From Candidatus Zipacnadia bacterium (lineage in GTDB: Bacteria > Armatimonadota > Zipacnadia > Zipacnadales > Zipacnadaceae), in NCBI GenBank assembly GCA_029821455.1, contig JALGTI010000300.1, positions 1 through 5,803 on the forward strand: a stretch of DNA of 5,803 bases, given 5' to 3'. Under the pieces are notes generated by a model. The model searched no databases and had not been told where the DNA came from. It saw nothing but the letters and a program-made list of their open reading frames with translations. The first letter of the stretch is position 1. Each line of letters opens with the position of its first letter. Below are positions 1 to 5,583 of the stretch, piece after piece. The position numbers were made by a program, and so were the translations under genes.

Positions 1-899
1 TCACGATGGGACCCGCGCATCCGCAGATCGCCCATCGAGCGGGTCGAGAGCACTTGGTAGCTGTACCGCTCTCCGACCTTGCCCGTCACAACGGGCTCGG
101 AATATATGAAAGGCCGGGGCGCACTGGCGTAGTCGGACGGGCCACTTGGCACTCCCCTCTCGTCAACTGCCACAACCCGGTAGAATACTCTGTTAGCACG
201 GAGCAGAGCCGCTTGCGGACCAAGCACCACCGCTTCGGTGGCCGTCGTCTCACCGGCGAAGTTCGCCGGGAAGGCCTCTATGTTCCATTCAGGAGGCCAC
301 GGCACGTCGTAGTCATCCAATCCCGCATTGACCACATACGGTTGGGCGCTGGCAGTGAAGCCCTTCTCATCGCTTGCATAGATGCGATATCCAACCGGCG
401 GCCGGCCAAGCGGGTTGGGATCCCACCGCAGAAGCCACGCACCGGTCTCGGCAGCCTGTTCGATCCGGACATTAATCGGCACCGCCGGCCCTCGCGGCGT
501 GAACCGCCACGTCTCGCTCCACGGCCCCCACACCCCGTTCTCGTCCTTGGCCCGCACGCGCCAGTAGTATTCTGTGTCCGGGTTCAGCAAGCCGGTGTGA
601 GGGATCGTGTACAGTGCCTGGCCGGCGCCGGCCGTTCTTGAGATCAGTTTCTCAAAGTTAGACGACAGGGGCCACTTCAGATCCGGCCGATCCGAGAGCT
701 CGAAGTGGTAGTCAGTGATCCTGTCGCCGTCTGGGTCCAGCGGCGCATGCCATCGGAAGGTGAACTGCGTCCCTTCAACCTCGGCACCATTGTCGGGGAA
801 CACCGGTGCGGGCGGGGCTGGAGGCGGCTCGGTTGAGGACCGCTCCACCCACTCGCAGATCGTTGATGATACCGAGGCTCTCGAGTCTGGCATCTCCCG
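1..899 (-). CDS. Frameshifted C-terminal continuation of the transglutaminase-like protein: FnIII-like domains, partial
   Basis: This frame is open from just after a TGA at 902-900 to the left edge and has no credible start of its own. It should be read as the continuation of the transglutaminase-like gene, entered near position 858 by skipping one base. Coherent protein begins at CEWVERSSTEPPPAP (about 857), a proline-rich linker. A first fibronectin type III-like domain follows (about 805-495) with FRWHAPLDPDGDRITDYHFE, EYYWRVRAKDENGVWGPWS and WRFT. A second follows (about 490-110) with GYRIYASDEKGF, FYRVVAVDERG and SGPSDYASAPRP. From about 108 to the edge it reads IYSEPVVTGKVGERYSYQV, then RSMGDLR, which looks like the start of another Ig-like repeat. 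These beta-sandwich domains fit an extracellular protein. A short ATG-led reading from 893 exists but would start with out-of-frame residues, so an independent gene is unlikely. The 3' end is outside the window. Confidence 0.75.
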
Positions 900-2145
900 T
901 CAGCTCACACTTGAGGAAGTATTCGTAGCGGGCCTCGCCGGCCCGTGGGAAGAGCTCGTCGAGGTCCTCGCCAACCTCCTGCCACTCCTGACCGTCCCAG
1001 GAGAGTAAGAATTGCGCGTTTTCTCCCTCTATCTCAAGTCTCCCGCCCACGAAGACGTACGGGCTCCGCAGCTTCCAGATGATTGTGCCTGTCTCGTCGG
1101 CCTCCGCGTGCAGCCCCTTATCATCGGCTACAATTGCGGCTATGCTTTCAGCGCCCTGCCGCCAGATGTCGGCACTGAAGTTGGGTCGGTACTCCCACAG
1201 GCCGTTGCATACGTTGGCGGCCGCCTGTTCTCCCCAGCCCGCCTTGAGGTCCAGGATCCCATGATACTTGTAGGGCATAAGGTGCCCCCACCGCCAGGTG
1301 ATCGCCTCCCCGGGACGCAAGGTCATGTCCATGTTGTGGCCACGTACGCAGTCACGGCTCCCGCTACCCTCATCCTCACGCACGTAGACGCTGGCATTGT
1401 GCTCGTCCATCAGGCGGTCATCACGATCGAGGATCCCATAGTGGTGGGTCCGCTTGACGAGATCGTGGTCACGCGTGATATCTTGCTCGCCGGCGATCGT
1501 CTCATTGTCCGGCAGCAGGTAGTAGCAGTGCAGGTCGCCGTCCACGAGATGCCACTTGTCGTCGAAGAACACTTCGGAGACGCTGTGGCTCTCGGAGGTA
1601 GGCCTGGCCCCGCGTGCCGGCATCCCAGCGCTGCGCCACAGTCCGGCCAGGCAGGTTGCGTCATTGCCGCACAGCGTATAACCGTACACGTTGAATACCT
1701 TGACCGGGTTATTGACTTCGTCGTCACCCGTGGTCGCGTGGAAGCGGTGGCGCCGCTGCAGCGTGTAGATGGCGAGCACCTTCTCTCGGTCGGTCATGCC
1801 CGGTTCGCACGCGGTGGCAATGAGCTCGTCAATCGTGCGGAAGTGATTGCGCCCGTTCGACAGCCAGGGGTTGACCACGTCCGCCTCGCCGATATTCTCA
1901 AGGCGGACTGAACGGTTCGATTCCCAGGCTTGTGTCCACGGGCTGCAGCCGATTGGAGAGCAGCAATTGTAGCCATCCATCGTTCCGCGCTGGGTGATGG
2001 AGTACTGATGTGGGCTGCTTGAGATCTCTTCAACGTGCTTGCGAGGCACGTCGGTGGGGTCGGTATTTGAGCCCCACGGCTCCAGGTCCGCGCATGCGGT
2101 TGCACAGACGGCCATGGCAACCAGCCCTATCAGCTCCATCGTCAT
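775..2145 (-). CDS. Exported transglutaminase-like protein, N-terminal part (frameshifted gene)
   Basis: This 456-codon frame encodes a secreted transglutaminase-like (papain-fold) protein. The start begins with a hydrophobic segment (residues 3-19) that ends in a weak lipobox, ATAC, with Cys18 the possible lipidation site. There is no Lys or Arg before the hydrophobic stretch, so lipoprotein status is uncertain. The transglutaminase core lies at about residues 115-205. Cys159 in YTLCGNDA, His187 in SHSVSEVFF and Asp202 in WHLVDGD match the Cys-His-Asp triad. A region at about 265-300 (MDMTLRPGEAITWRWGH) and a beta-rich stretch at 350-425 follow. The first ATG is preferred because AGGGAGG lies 7 nt upstream. 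The last ~25 residues, after LGIINDL, are an out-of-frame tail: the real continuation is in the next frame, overlapping from position 899. It is the last gene of the minus-strand cluster, 247 nt after the MttB-like gene. Substrate unknown; some members of this fold are proteases or non-catalytic. Confidence 0.85.
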   Translation of the reverse strand: MTMELIGLVAMAVCATACADLEPWGSNTDPTDVPRKHVEEISSSPHQYSITQRGTMDGYNCCSPIGCSPWTQAWESNRSVRLENIGEADVVNPWLSNGRNHFRTIDELIATACEPGMTDREKVLAIYTLQRRHRFHATTGDDEVNNPVKVFNVYGYTLCGNDATCLAGLWRSAGMPARGARPTSESHSVSEVFFDDKWHLVDGDLHCYYLLPDNETIAGEQDITRDHDLVKRTHHYGILDRDDRLMDEHNASVYVREDEGSGSRDCVRGHNMDMTLRPGEAITWRWGHLMPYKYHGILDLKAGWGEQAAANVCNGLWEYRPNFSADIWRQGAESIAAIVADDKGLHAEADETGTIIWKLRSPYVFVGGRLEIEGENAQFLLSWDGQEWQEVGEDLDELFPRAGEARYEYFLKCELTGDARLESLGIINDLRVGGAVLNRAASSPARTGVPRQWCRG

Positions 2146-2152
2146 AGCTATA

Positions 2153-2159
2153 CCTCCCT
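2153..2159 (-). promoter_or_regulatory. Shine-Dalgarno of the transglutaminase-like gene
   Basis: AGGGAGG on the minus strand ends 7 nt before the ATG at 2145. A second in-frame ATG two codons on (2139) would be 13 nt away, so the spacing favours the first ATG as the start. Confidence 0.6.
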
Positions 2160-2222
2160 AAACTCGTCATATTGCCCGGCGTTTGGGCCCCCATACTCGT
2201 GGCCATTTCGCGTCTCAGTGTT

Positions 2223-2392
2223 CTAGTGCTCTCGCTCACAGTCGCTCTCCGGGACCTCGAGGACCTTCTCTTCGCTGTCCTACCAGGTTGCCGGGACCTC
2301 TGCGGCAGGGGCTAGCGGGCAGAAGCCCGCGAAGTATAGCTGGGCCTTCGGTATTGCAGCTTCACCCTCCTTGCCTGCTCTCGCCTGGCTCG
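2223..2392 (-). other. Coding-like gap with an in-frame amber codon; possible gene remnant
   Basis: This is most of the 247-nt gap between the MttB-like and transglutaminase-like genes. One minus-strand frame has a natural-looking codon pattern, mostly G or C at the third position. It reads PKAQLYFAGFCPLAPAAEVP, then ATW, a TAG at 2282-2280, and DSEEKVLEVPESDCEREH before a TAG at 2225-2223. I find no ATG, GTG or TTG start in this frame after the MttB stop at 2393. The frame is open further upstream only as a shadow of the MttB 3' end. A 10-bp direct repeat (ccgggacctc on the plus strand, at 2249-2258 and 2291-2300) underlies the two EVP stretches. It may be the remains of a small gene or chance; no function is proposed. 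Confidence 0.2.
2315..2330. other. Perfect GC stem-loop in the intergenic gap
   Basis: GCGGGC-AGAA-GCCCGC forms a 6-bp perfect stem with a 4-nt loop, 62 nt past the stop codon of the MttB-like gene. No T-run follows on either strand, so it is not a standard intrinsic terminator. It could stabilise or attenuate the upstream transcript, or be incidental. Confidence 0.35.
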
Positions 2393-3916
2393 TCAGGGCA
2401 GGACGCCGGTGGTCGTGCCCAGCAGCGCTTTCTCGGCTGCCTGCACGACTCGGTCCACCTCCCGGCACTTGTCATCAGGCAGGACCGGTACCAGTTCCTG
2501 TTGCAGGATGTCCTTGACGCGCTCCTTTGCGATGTCAAGCGGAGTGAGGGCGCCACCGTCAACCCAGTCCGCCCAGGCCCCACGATGCAGCAGCGCAGGG
2601 AACCACATGTGCTCCCTGTAATTGCGCAGCGTATGTTCACTGCTCGTGAACTCCCCACCCGGCCCCACCTCGCGGATGCCCTCCAGGGCAAGCGTCTCTT
2701 CGTTCACCTCGATGCCCTTGAAGAACTGCTGCATCCATTGGAACATCTCGTGGTCGATGATAACTTGCTCGGCGCACAGGCACAGGTTGGCGTGAAGGCG
2801 CCCCAGCGTCTTGACAGTGGCGACGACCTCCTCCTCATAGCTGTAGAAGCCACACATCAGCTCAGCCATGGTCCACGTTGCATGTTCCATCGCGGCCTGG
2901 ATGCCGGGCACCTTGGCGTCTGTGGTCGTACCGCTAATGAAGCCACTGCCATTGGGGAACTTGTAGAACGCACCCGACATCTGACGCATGCACATCCGCA
3001 GATGCAGGGCCTCGGGAGAGGAGCCGACGAATGCACCTCTGCGTAGATCCATTATAAGATGGTCGCAGCCAACTGCTCGCGGAGTAAAAACGTTGTTTGG
3101 AGCCGGCACGAGAAGTCTGACTACAGTGTTGGATCCGAAATACTCCGCGTATACCTGTGCCAGGGCACCGGGGATTGTCACCGGATGGTTCCCGCCCATA
3201 AATCCACACGGAGCCAGCCAGCTAAGCCTTCCCGCTTCGGCCGCATGAAGCATGTCCTCAGCCACTCGTCCGCTAATGCGTAGCGCGCCGGTAGGTTGGA
3301 CGTGCACTGACGTGGCCGGCGGCGCATCATCGCCCAATACACCGGCAGCCTGGAGCACGCGGGTGACCCAGGGCGCATCATCCGGACCGTTGGCATATCC
3401 TCCTTCGGGTTCTTCGTCATACTTGGCACTCAGCGCCGCCCTGTGGATATACTGAACTGGCACAGGGACATCCTGGGGCAGCATGCCCACACCGTAGGGG
3501 TATACGTGCTGGAGGCTCCTGCGGATCTTCATGAAGTTCCGCGCGTCCTCGTGGGTCGCATCGCGGATCGCCCACTTGTCGACATCAAATATGAACCCGT
3601 GCGTCGAGCCGACCGTCGCCCGCAACCTGCTTGGCAGGTGGAAAGGCTGCGGCGGCTTTGCCGTGCCCTCGACTGTGATCTCCGGCGTTGCCGCGCCGGC
3701 TACCTGGCGGATCGTTTCCAGCACCAGATCAGGGCTCAGATAGACTCGTTTACGGTTCACGTCTACCCGTGCACCGCCGTCGGCGAGTCTCTTGAGAGCA
3801 TAGTCCGGCAACTCAACTTCCATCCCTGGATCCTCGAGGATTGCCAACATGGTCTGATGAATCTTCAACATCTCCTGATTGTCGAGGAACTTCGCGCCTC
3901 CGGCTGGACTCTTCAT
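2393..3916 (-). CDS. Trimethylamine methyltransferase (MttB) family protein, non-pyrrolysine
   Basis: This 507-residue protein belongs to the MttB family (COG5598-like), cytoplasmic TIM-barrel enzymes that move a methyl group from a methylated amine to a corrinoid protein. Characteristic stretches in order are IHQTMLAILEDPGMEVE (19-35), LAPCGFMGGNHPVTIPGALAQ (234-254, with the usual pre-barrel-end G-x-x-P-V-T), SGTTTDAKVPGIQAAMEHA (328-346) and GGEFTSSEHTLRNYREHMWF (420-439). The length is normal for the family. The gene has no in-frame amber codon, so it is of the non-Pyl type, like the glycine betaine, proline betaine and carnitine demethylases. The usual Asp after DAKVP is Gly338 here. Substrate cannot be named. 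No cognate corrinoid protein or reactivating ATPase is in the window, so it is an orphan here. It lies 74 nt after the C45 gene. The ATG at 3916 is the only reasonable start, though its Shine-Dalgarno is 13 nt away. Confidence 0.92.
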   Translation of the reverse strand: MKSPAGGAKFLDNQEMLKIHQTMLAILEDPGMEVELPDYALKRLADGGARVDVNRKRVYLSPDLVLETIRQVAGAATPEITVEGTAKPPQPFHLPSRLRATVGSTHGFIFDVDKWAIRDATHEDARNFMKIRRSLQHVYPYGVGMLPQDVPVPVQYIHRAALSAKYDEEPEGGYANGPDDAPWVTRVLQAAGVLGDDAPPATSVHVQPTGALRISGRVAEDMLHAAEAGRLSWLAPCGFMGGNHPVTIPGALAQVYAEYFGSNTVVRLLVPAPNNVFTPRAVGCDHLIMDLRRGAFVGSSPEALHLRMCMRQMSGAFYKFPNGSGFISGTTTDAKVPGIQAAMEHATWTMAELMCGFYSYEEEVVATVKTLGRLHANLCLCAEQVIIDHEMFQWMQQFFKGIEVNEETLALEGIREVGPGGEFTSSEHTLRNYREHMWFPALLHRGAWADWVDGGALTPLDIAKERVKDILQQELVPVLPDDKCREVDRVVQAAEKALLGTTTGVLP

Positions 3917-3929
3917 GACTTTGTTATAA

Positions 3930-3935
3930 CCTCCT
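3930..3935 (-). promoter_or_regulatory. Shine-Dalgarno of the MttB-like gene, long spacer
   Basis: A strong AGGAGG (within AAGAGGAGGT) lies 13 nt before the ATG at 3916, longer than the usual 5-10 nt. I find no in-frame ATG, GTG or TTG nearer to it, so the annotated start stands, but initiation may be weaker than the core motif suggests. Confidence 0.5.
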
Positions 3936-3990
3936 CTTAATAGATAGCCTAGCTGCTCGCCGAGACTGTGAAATGACCTGGACGGCCAGC

Positions 3991-4935
3991 CTACATCGGT
4001 GGAGCATCCAGTTCCAGTCGCTGGTATTCCTTTTCACACGGCCGGCCATCAGTTATAAGCATCGCCCGTTCCCGTGCAAGCATGATGAAAGAATTGTACG
4101 TCGGCAGGAGGGGCGTGTGCTGGCAGATGCCGCCCGGTTCCGTATGATCCCGTAGAATCTGTTTCATGCCCTCGATGGTATGCTCTACCTGCCTGGTCAA
4201 GCGCTTCAGATTCTCAAAGCGATCGCGTGCGTTCTCGATGTACTTGGGTTCAGCAGTGCATCTGTCCGCCAGCTCCGGTGTCGCAAAGAAGTTGGTAGTA
4301 AACACCGCGCCCTGTTCCGGATGCCGCAGAGCCTGGCGGTCAACGTCCTGCTCTACCGCTATGAGATTCCCCTGGCCATCGCCAAGGGTCAGGGCAGCGG
4401 CGCCAGACATGATTGGCACCTCCCTCATCAGCGCCAGAGCCTCCGGAACGTTTGCACATCGCTCCAACATCAGCCTCGTGATCATCTGTGAGGGAATGCC
4501 ATCAGCGTTGAAGCCGTCTGAGCTCACGCTGGAGCCGTTGCAGCACAGACCGGCGTCTTCGCTCCCGCCGTCGTTGTTCTTGCCGATGAGGACGCCCTCC
4601 GGGGCATCACAGAAGCCGACACCGGTACAGCCCCGCTCCCGTAGTCGGGACACGACGCTATCTGTCTCCGACATCTGGCTGAGGCAGTTGAGTGTCAGGA
4701 TATCGTCGTATGGTATTTCGCTGCCATCGGCCACCCCCTGCAGCTCCTCCAGCAGTTCCGGGGCTTCTCGTCGCACGTTGGCTTCAACCTTGGCCCGTAT
4801 CTCGTCGTGGGCCGCAGTTGAGTAGCTATCCGGAATGTTTCTGGCCGCCATGCACCGCTTGATGGTTTCAACCAGCGCCTCGCCGCACAGCCTCCCAATC
4901 TCATAATGTGAGCCTTCGGCCTTCACATACTCCAT
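3991..4935 (-). CDS. C45 family autoproteolytic amidase / acyltransferase (penicillin acyltransferase-like)
   Basis: This 314-residue protein matches the acyl-CoA:6-aminopenicillanate acyltransferase (peptidase C45) family, Ntn hydrolases that self-cleave at a Gly-Cys bond to expose a nucleophilic cysteine. The N-terminal half has the family pattern: EGSHYEIGRLCGEAL (7-21), then LLEELQGVADGSEIPYDDIL with TLNCL (61-85). Gly102-Cys103-Thr104 (RERGCTGVGF) is the expected cleavage site and nucleophile, followed by GKNND (118-122). Later come GIPSQMITRLMLERCANVPEA (146-166, lineage-typical), TTNFF (213-217, family TN motif), GGICQH (268-273) and DGRPCEKEYQRLEL (296-309). Most bacterial relatives I recall are about 350-370 residues. 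The segment between GKNND and AGLCCNGSS is only a few residues here instead of roughly 45, so an internal in-frame deletion is likely. There is no signal peptide. Function may be hydrolysis of an amide or N-acyl compound; substrate unknown and activity doubtful. Confidence 0.83.
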   Translation of the reverse strand: MEYVKAEGSHYEIGRLCGEALVETIKRCMAARNIPDSYSTAAHDEIRAKVEANVRREAPELLEELQGVADGSEIPYDDILTLNCLSQMSETDSVVSRLRERGCTGVGFCDAPEGVLIGKNNDGGSEDAGLCCNGSSVSSDGFNADGIPSQMITRLMLERCANVPEALALMREVPIMSGAAALTLGDGQGNLIAVEQDVDRQALRHPEQGAVFTTNFFATPELADRCTAEPKYIENARDRFENLKRLTRQVEHTIEGMKQILRDHTEPGGICQHTPLLPTYNSFIMLARERAMLITDGRPCEKEYQRLELDAPPM

Positions 4936-4945
4936 CTCCGCTCTC

Positions 4946-4951
4946 CCTCCT
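4946..4951 (-). promoter_or_regulatory. Shine-Dalgarno of the C45-type gene
   Basis: AGGAGG-type sequence (core GGAGG at 4950-4946, within AAGGAGGGAGAG) lies 10 nt before the ATG at 4935. No competing upstream start is visible, so it supports this start. Confidence 0.5.
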
Positions 4952-4986
4952 TATCTGTTTCACGTACTATGACCATTCTCGCAGAA

Positions 4987-4996
4987 ACTGGCCAGT
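4987..4996. other. 10-bp perfect palindrome upstream of the C45-type gene
   Basis: ACTGGCCAGT is a perfect 10-bp palindrome in the 85-nt gap between the lipoprotein stop and the C45 start. It sits at the edge of the duplicated segment. It might be a regulator site, but a single palindrome of this length is weak evidence. Confidence 0.2.
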
Positions 4997-5285
4997 GATT
5001 GCACCCCGCTATGCCACTTGTCACAGCCCTCGCAGCGGTGGTGGCAGGGATGGTGGCCCCGGCATGTGTGGTGGGAACAGGGGGGGTGGCTCCATCCACT
5101 GCCGACTTTCCCCGCGAACATGCAACTGACCCAGCATATTCTGTAGCATGTAGTTGCGCTCTTCTTTGGTCCGTTGTTGCTTAAGGTTGTACTGGTAGGC
5201 AGTGGGGTCGGAGTAGACATAGAAAGTCGCATCAACTTGGTAGCCTATTTCGCTATATGCTTGCTCAGCCATTGCCTTGTAGTCG
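4995..5285 (-). repeat. Tandem duplication, copy A
   Basis: Direct repeat partner of 5557-5803 (291 against 247 nt; the difference is the 45-nt block less one base). It covers the 3' two-thirds of the lipoprotein gene and continues about 26 nt past its stop codon, so the duplication involved DNA and not just converging coding sequence. Confidence 0.8.
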
Positions 5286-5464
5286 TCTAGCGTCCGGCCC
5301 GCCGGCCCCAGAACTGCGGCTCTGTAATACTGAGGAGATTGAATCAAGACTTGCACCTTGACCTCAGCACCATCAGGTGTCGTTAGTGTTCGTGATCGCA
5401 GGGGATTGCCACAGCCGCACAAACACGTCAGGGAAAGTGCCAACAATACTCCCCTCGCTCGCAT
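5021..5464 (-). CDS. Small lipoprotein with proline-rich tail (tandem paralogue, complete copy)
   Basis: This 147-residue protein has a clear lipoprotein signal: MRAR, then the hydrophobic stretch GVLLALSLTCL, then the lipobox LCGC with Cys18 as the likely lipidated residue. The mature protein should therefore be anchored on the outer side of a membrane. Residues 26-60 look beta-rich (DGAEVKVQVLIQSPQYY). Residues 60-110 hold the most conserved stretch, DDYKAMAEQAYSEIG, then VDATFYVYSD and TAYQYNL. The end is proline-rich (PPPLFPPHMPGPPSLPPPLRGL region, residues 126-147). I do not recognise the family and propose no function. GGGGGAG lies 5 nt before the ATG. It follows a partial tandem paralogue, from which it differs by a 15-residue insertion in the tail. 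It precedes the C45 gene by 85 nt. Confidence 0.72.
   Translation of the reverse strand: MRARGVLLALSLTCLCGCGNPLRSRTLTTPDGAEVKVQVLIQSPQYYRAAVLGPAGRTLDDYKAMAEQAYSEIGYQVDATFYVYSDPTAYQYNLKQQRTKEERNYMLQNMLGQLHVRGESRQWMEPPPLFPPHMPGPPSLPPPLRGL
5040..5090 (-). repeat. In-frame 45-nt proline-rich block flanked by GGTGGC direct repeats
   Basis: Compared with the second gene copy, the complete lipoprotein gene carries 45 extra bases encoding LFPPHMPGPPSLPPP. On the plus strand the block is bordered by GGTGGC at 5040-5045 and 5085-5090, exactly 45 nt apart, with a third GGTGGC at 5052-5057. The other copy has a single junction (GGTGGTGGCCCC). This is the usual footprint of slippage or repeat-mediated gain or loss. 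It also contains a run of seven G at 5080-5086. Confidence 0.7.
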
Positions 5465-5583
5465 ACCTTCTCCCCCTTTCCGTGCACAACAGCAAAGGCT
5501 GTAAGTCGCTTGCCCGGCCCCCCTCCGCCACAGAGCTTTGGCCGGTTGGCTCGCGGGTCATTGCACGCCGCTCTTGCCACTTG
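5465..5583 (-). other. Spacer between the two lipoprotein paralogues
   Basis: This 119-nt spacer holds the end of the duplicated 3' flank (to about 5557) and the Shine-Dalgarno of the next gene. I see no convincing promoter or terminator. A G-rich stretch on the minus strand (around 5512-5530, with a run of six G) is present but not a clear quadruplex pattern. Confidence 0.4.
5470..5476 (-). promoter_or_regulatory. Shine-Dalgarno of the small lipoprotein gene
   Basis: GGGGGAG lies 5 nt before the ATG at 5464, and the ATG is directly followed by a typical signal peptide, so the start is well supported. Confidence 0.55.

Noticed and set aside
6..641. 211-residue plus-strand open frame at the left edge
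   Set aside because: The opposite strand encodes two well-formed FnIII-like domains over the same bases; the plus-strand product is Arg- and Pro-rich with no domain pattern.
1012..1911. 299-residue plus-strand open frame
   Set aside because: It is fully antisense to the transglutaminase-like gene, which has clear family motifs. The plus-strand protein shows no recognisable domain, and long antisense frames are expected in GC-rich genes.
2315..2330. Intrinsic terminator after the MttB-like gene
   Set aside because: The GC stem is perfect but no T-run follows on either strand, so it is listed only as a stem-loop.
2183..3046. 287-residue plus-strand open frame
   Set aside because: Antisense to the MttB-like gene and its 3' gap. 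It is low-complexity in character (rich in Arg, Leu, Gln, His) with no family match or good ribosome site.
4166..4825. 219-residue plus-strand open frame
   Set aside because: Antisense shadow of the C45-type gene, very rich in Ser and Arg.
4960..5235. Minus-strand alternative-frame product resembling another at 5373-5753 (both begin MMxLSMST)
   Set aside because: The similarity looks like a conserved second protein pair, but it follows directly from the DNA duplication. The other frame has the signal peptide, the ribosome site and the frame-preserving differences.
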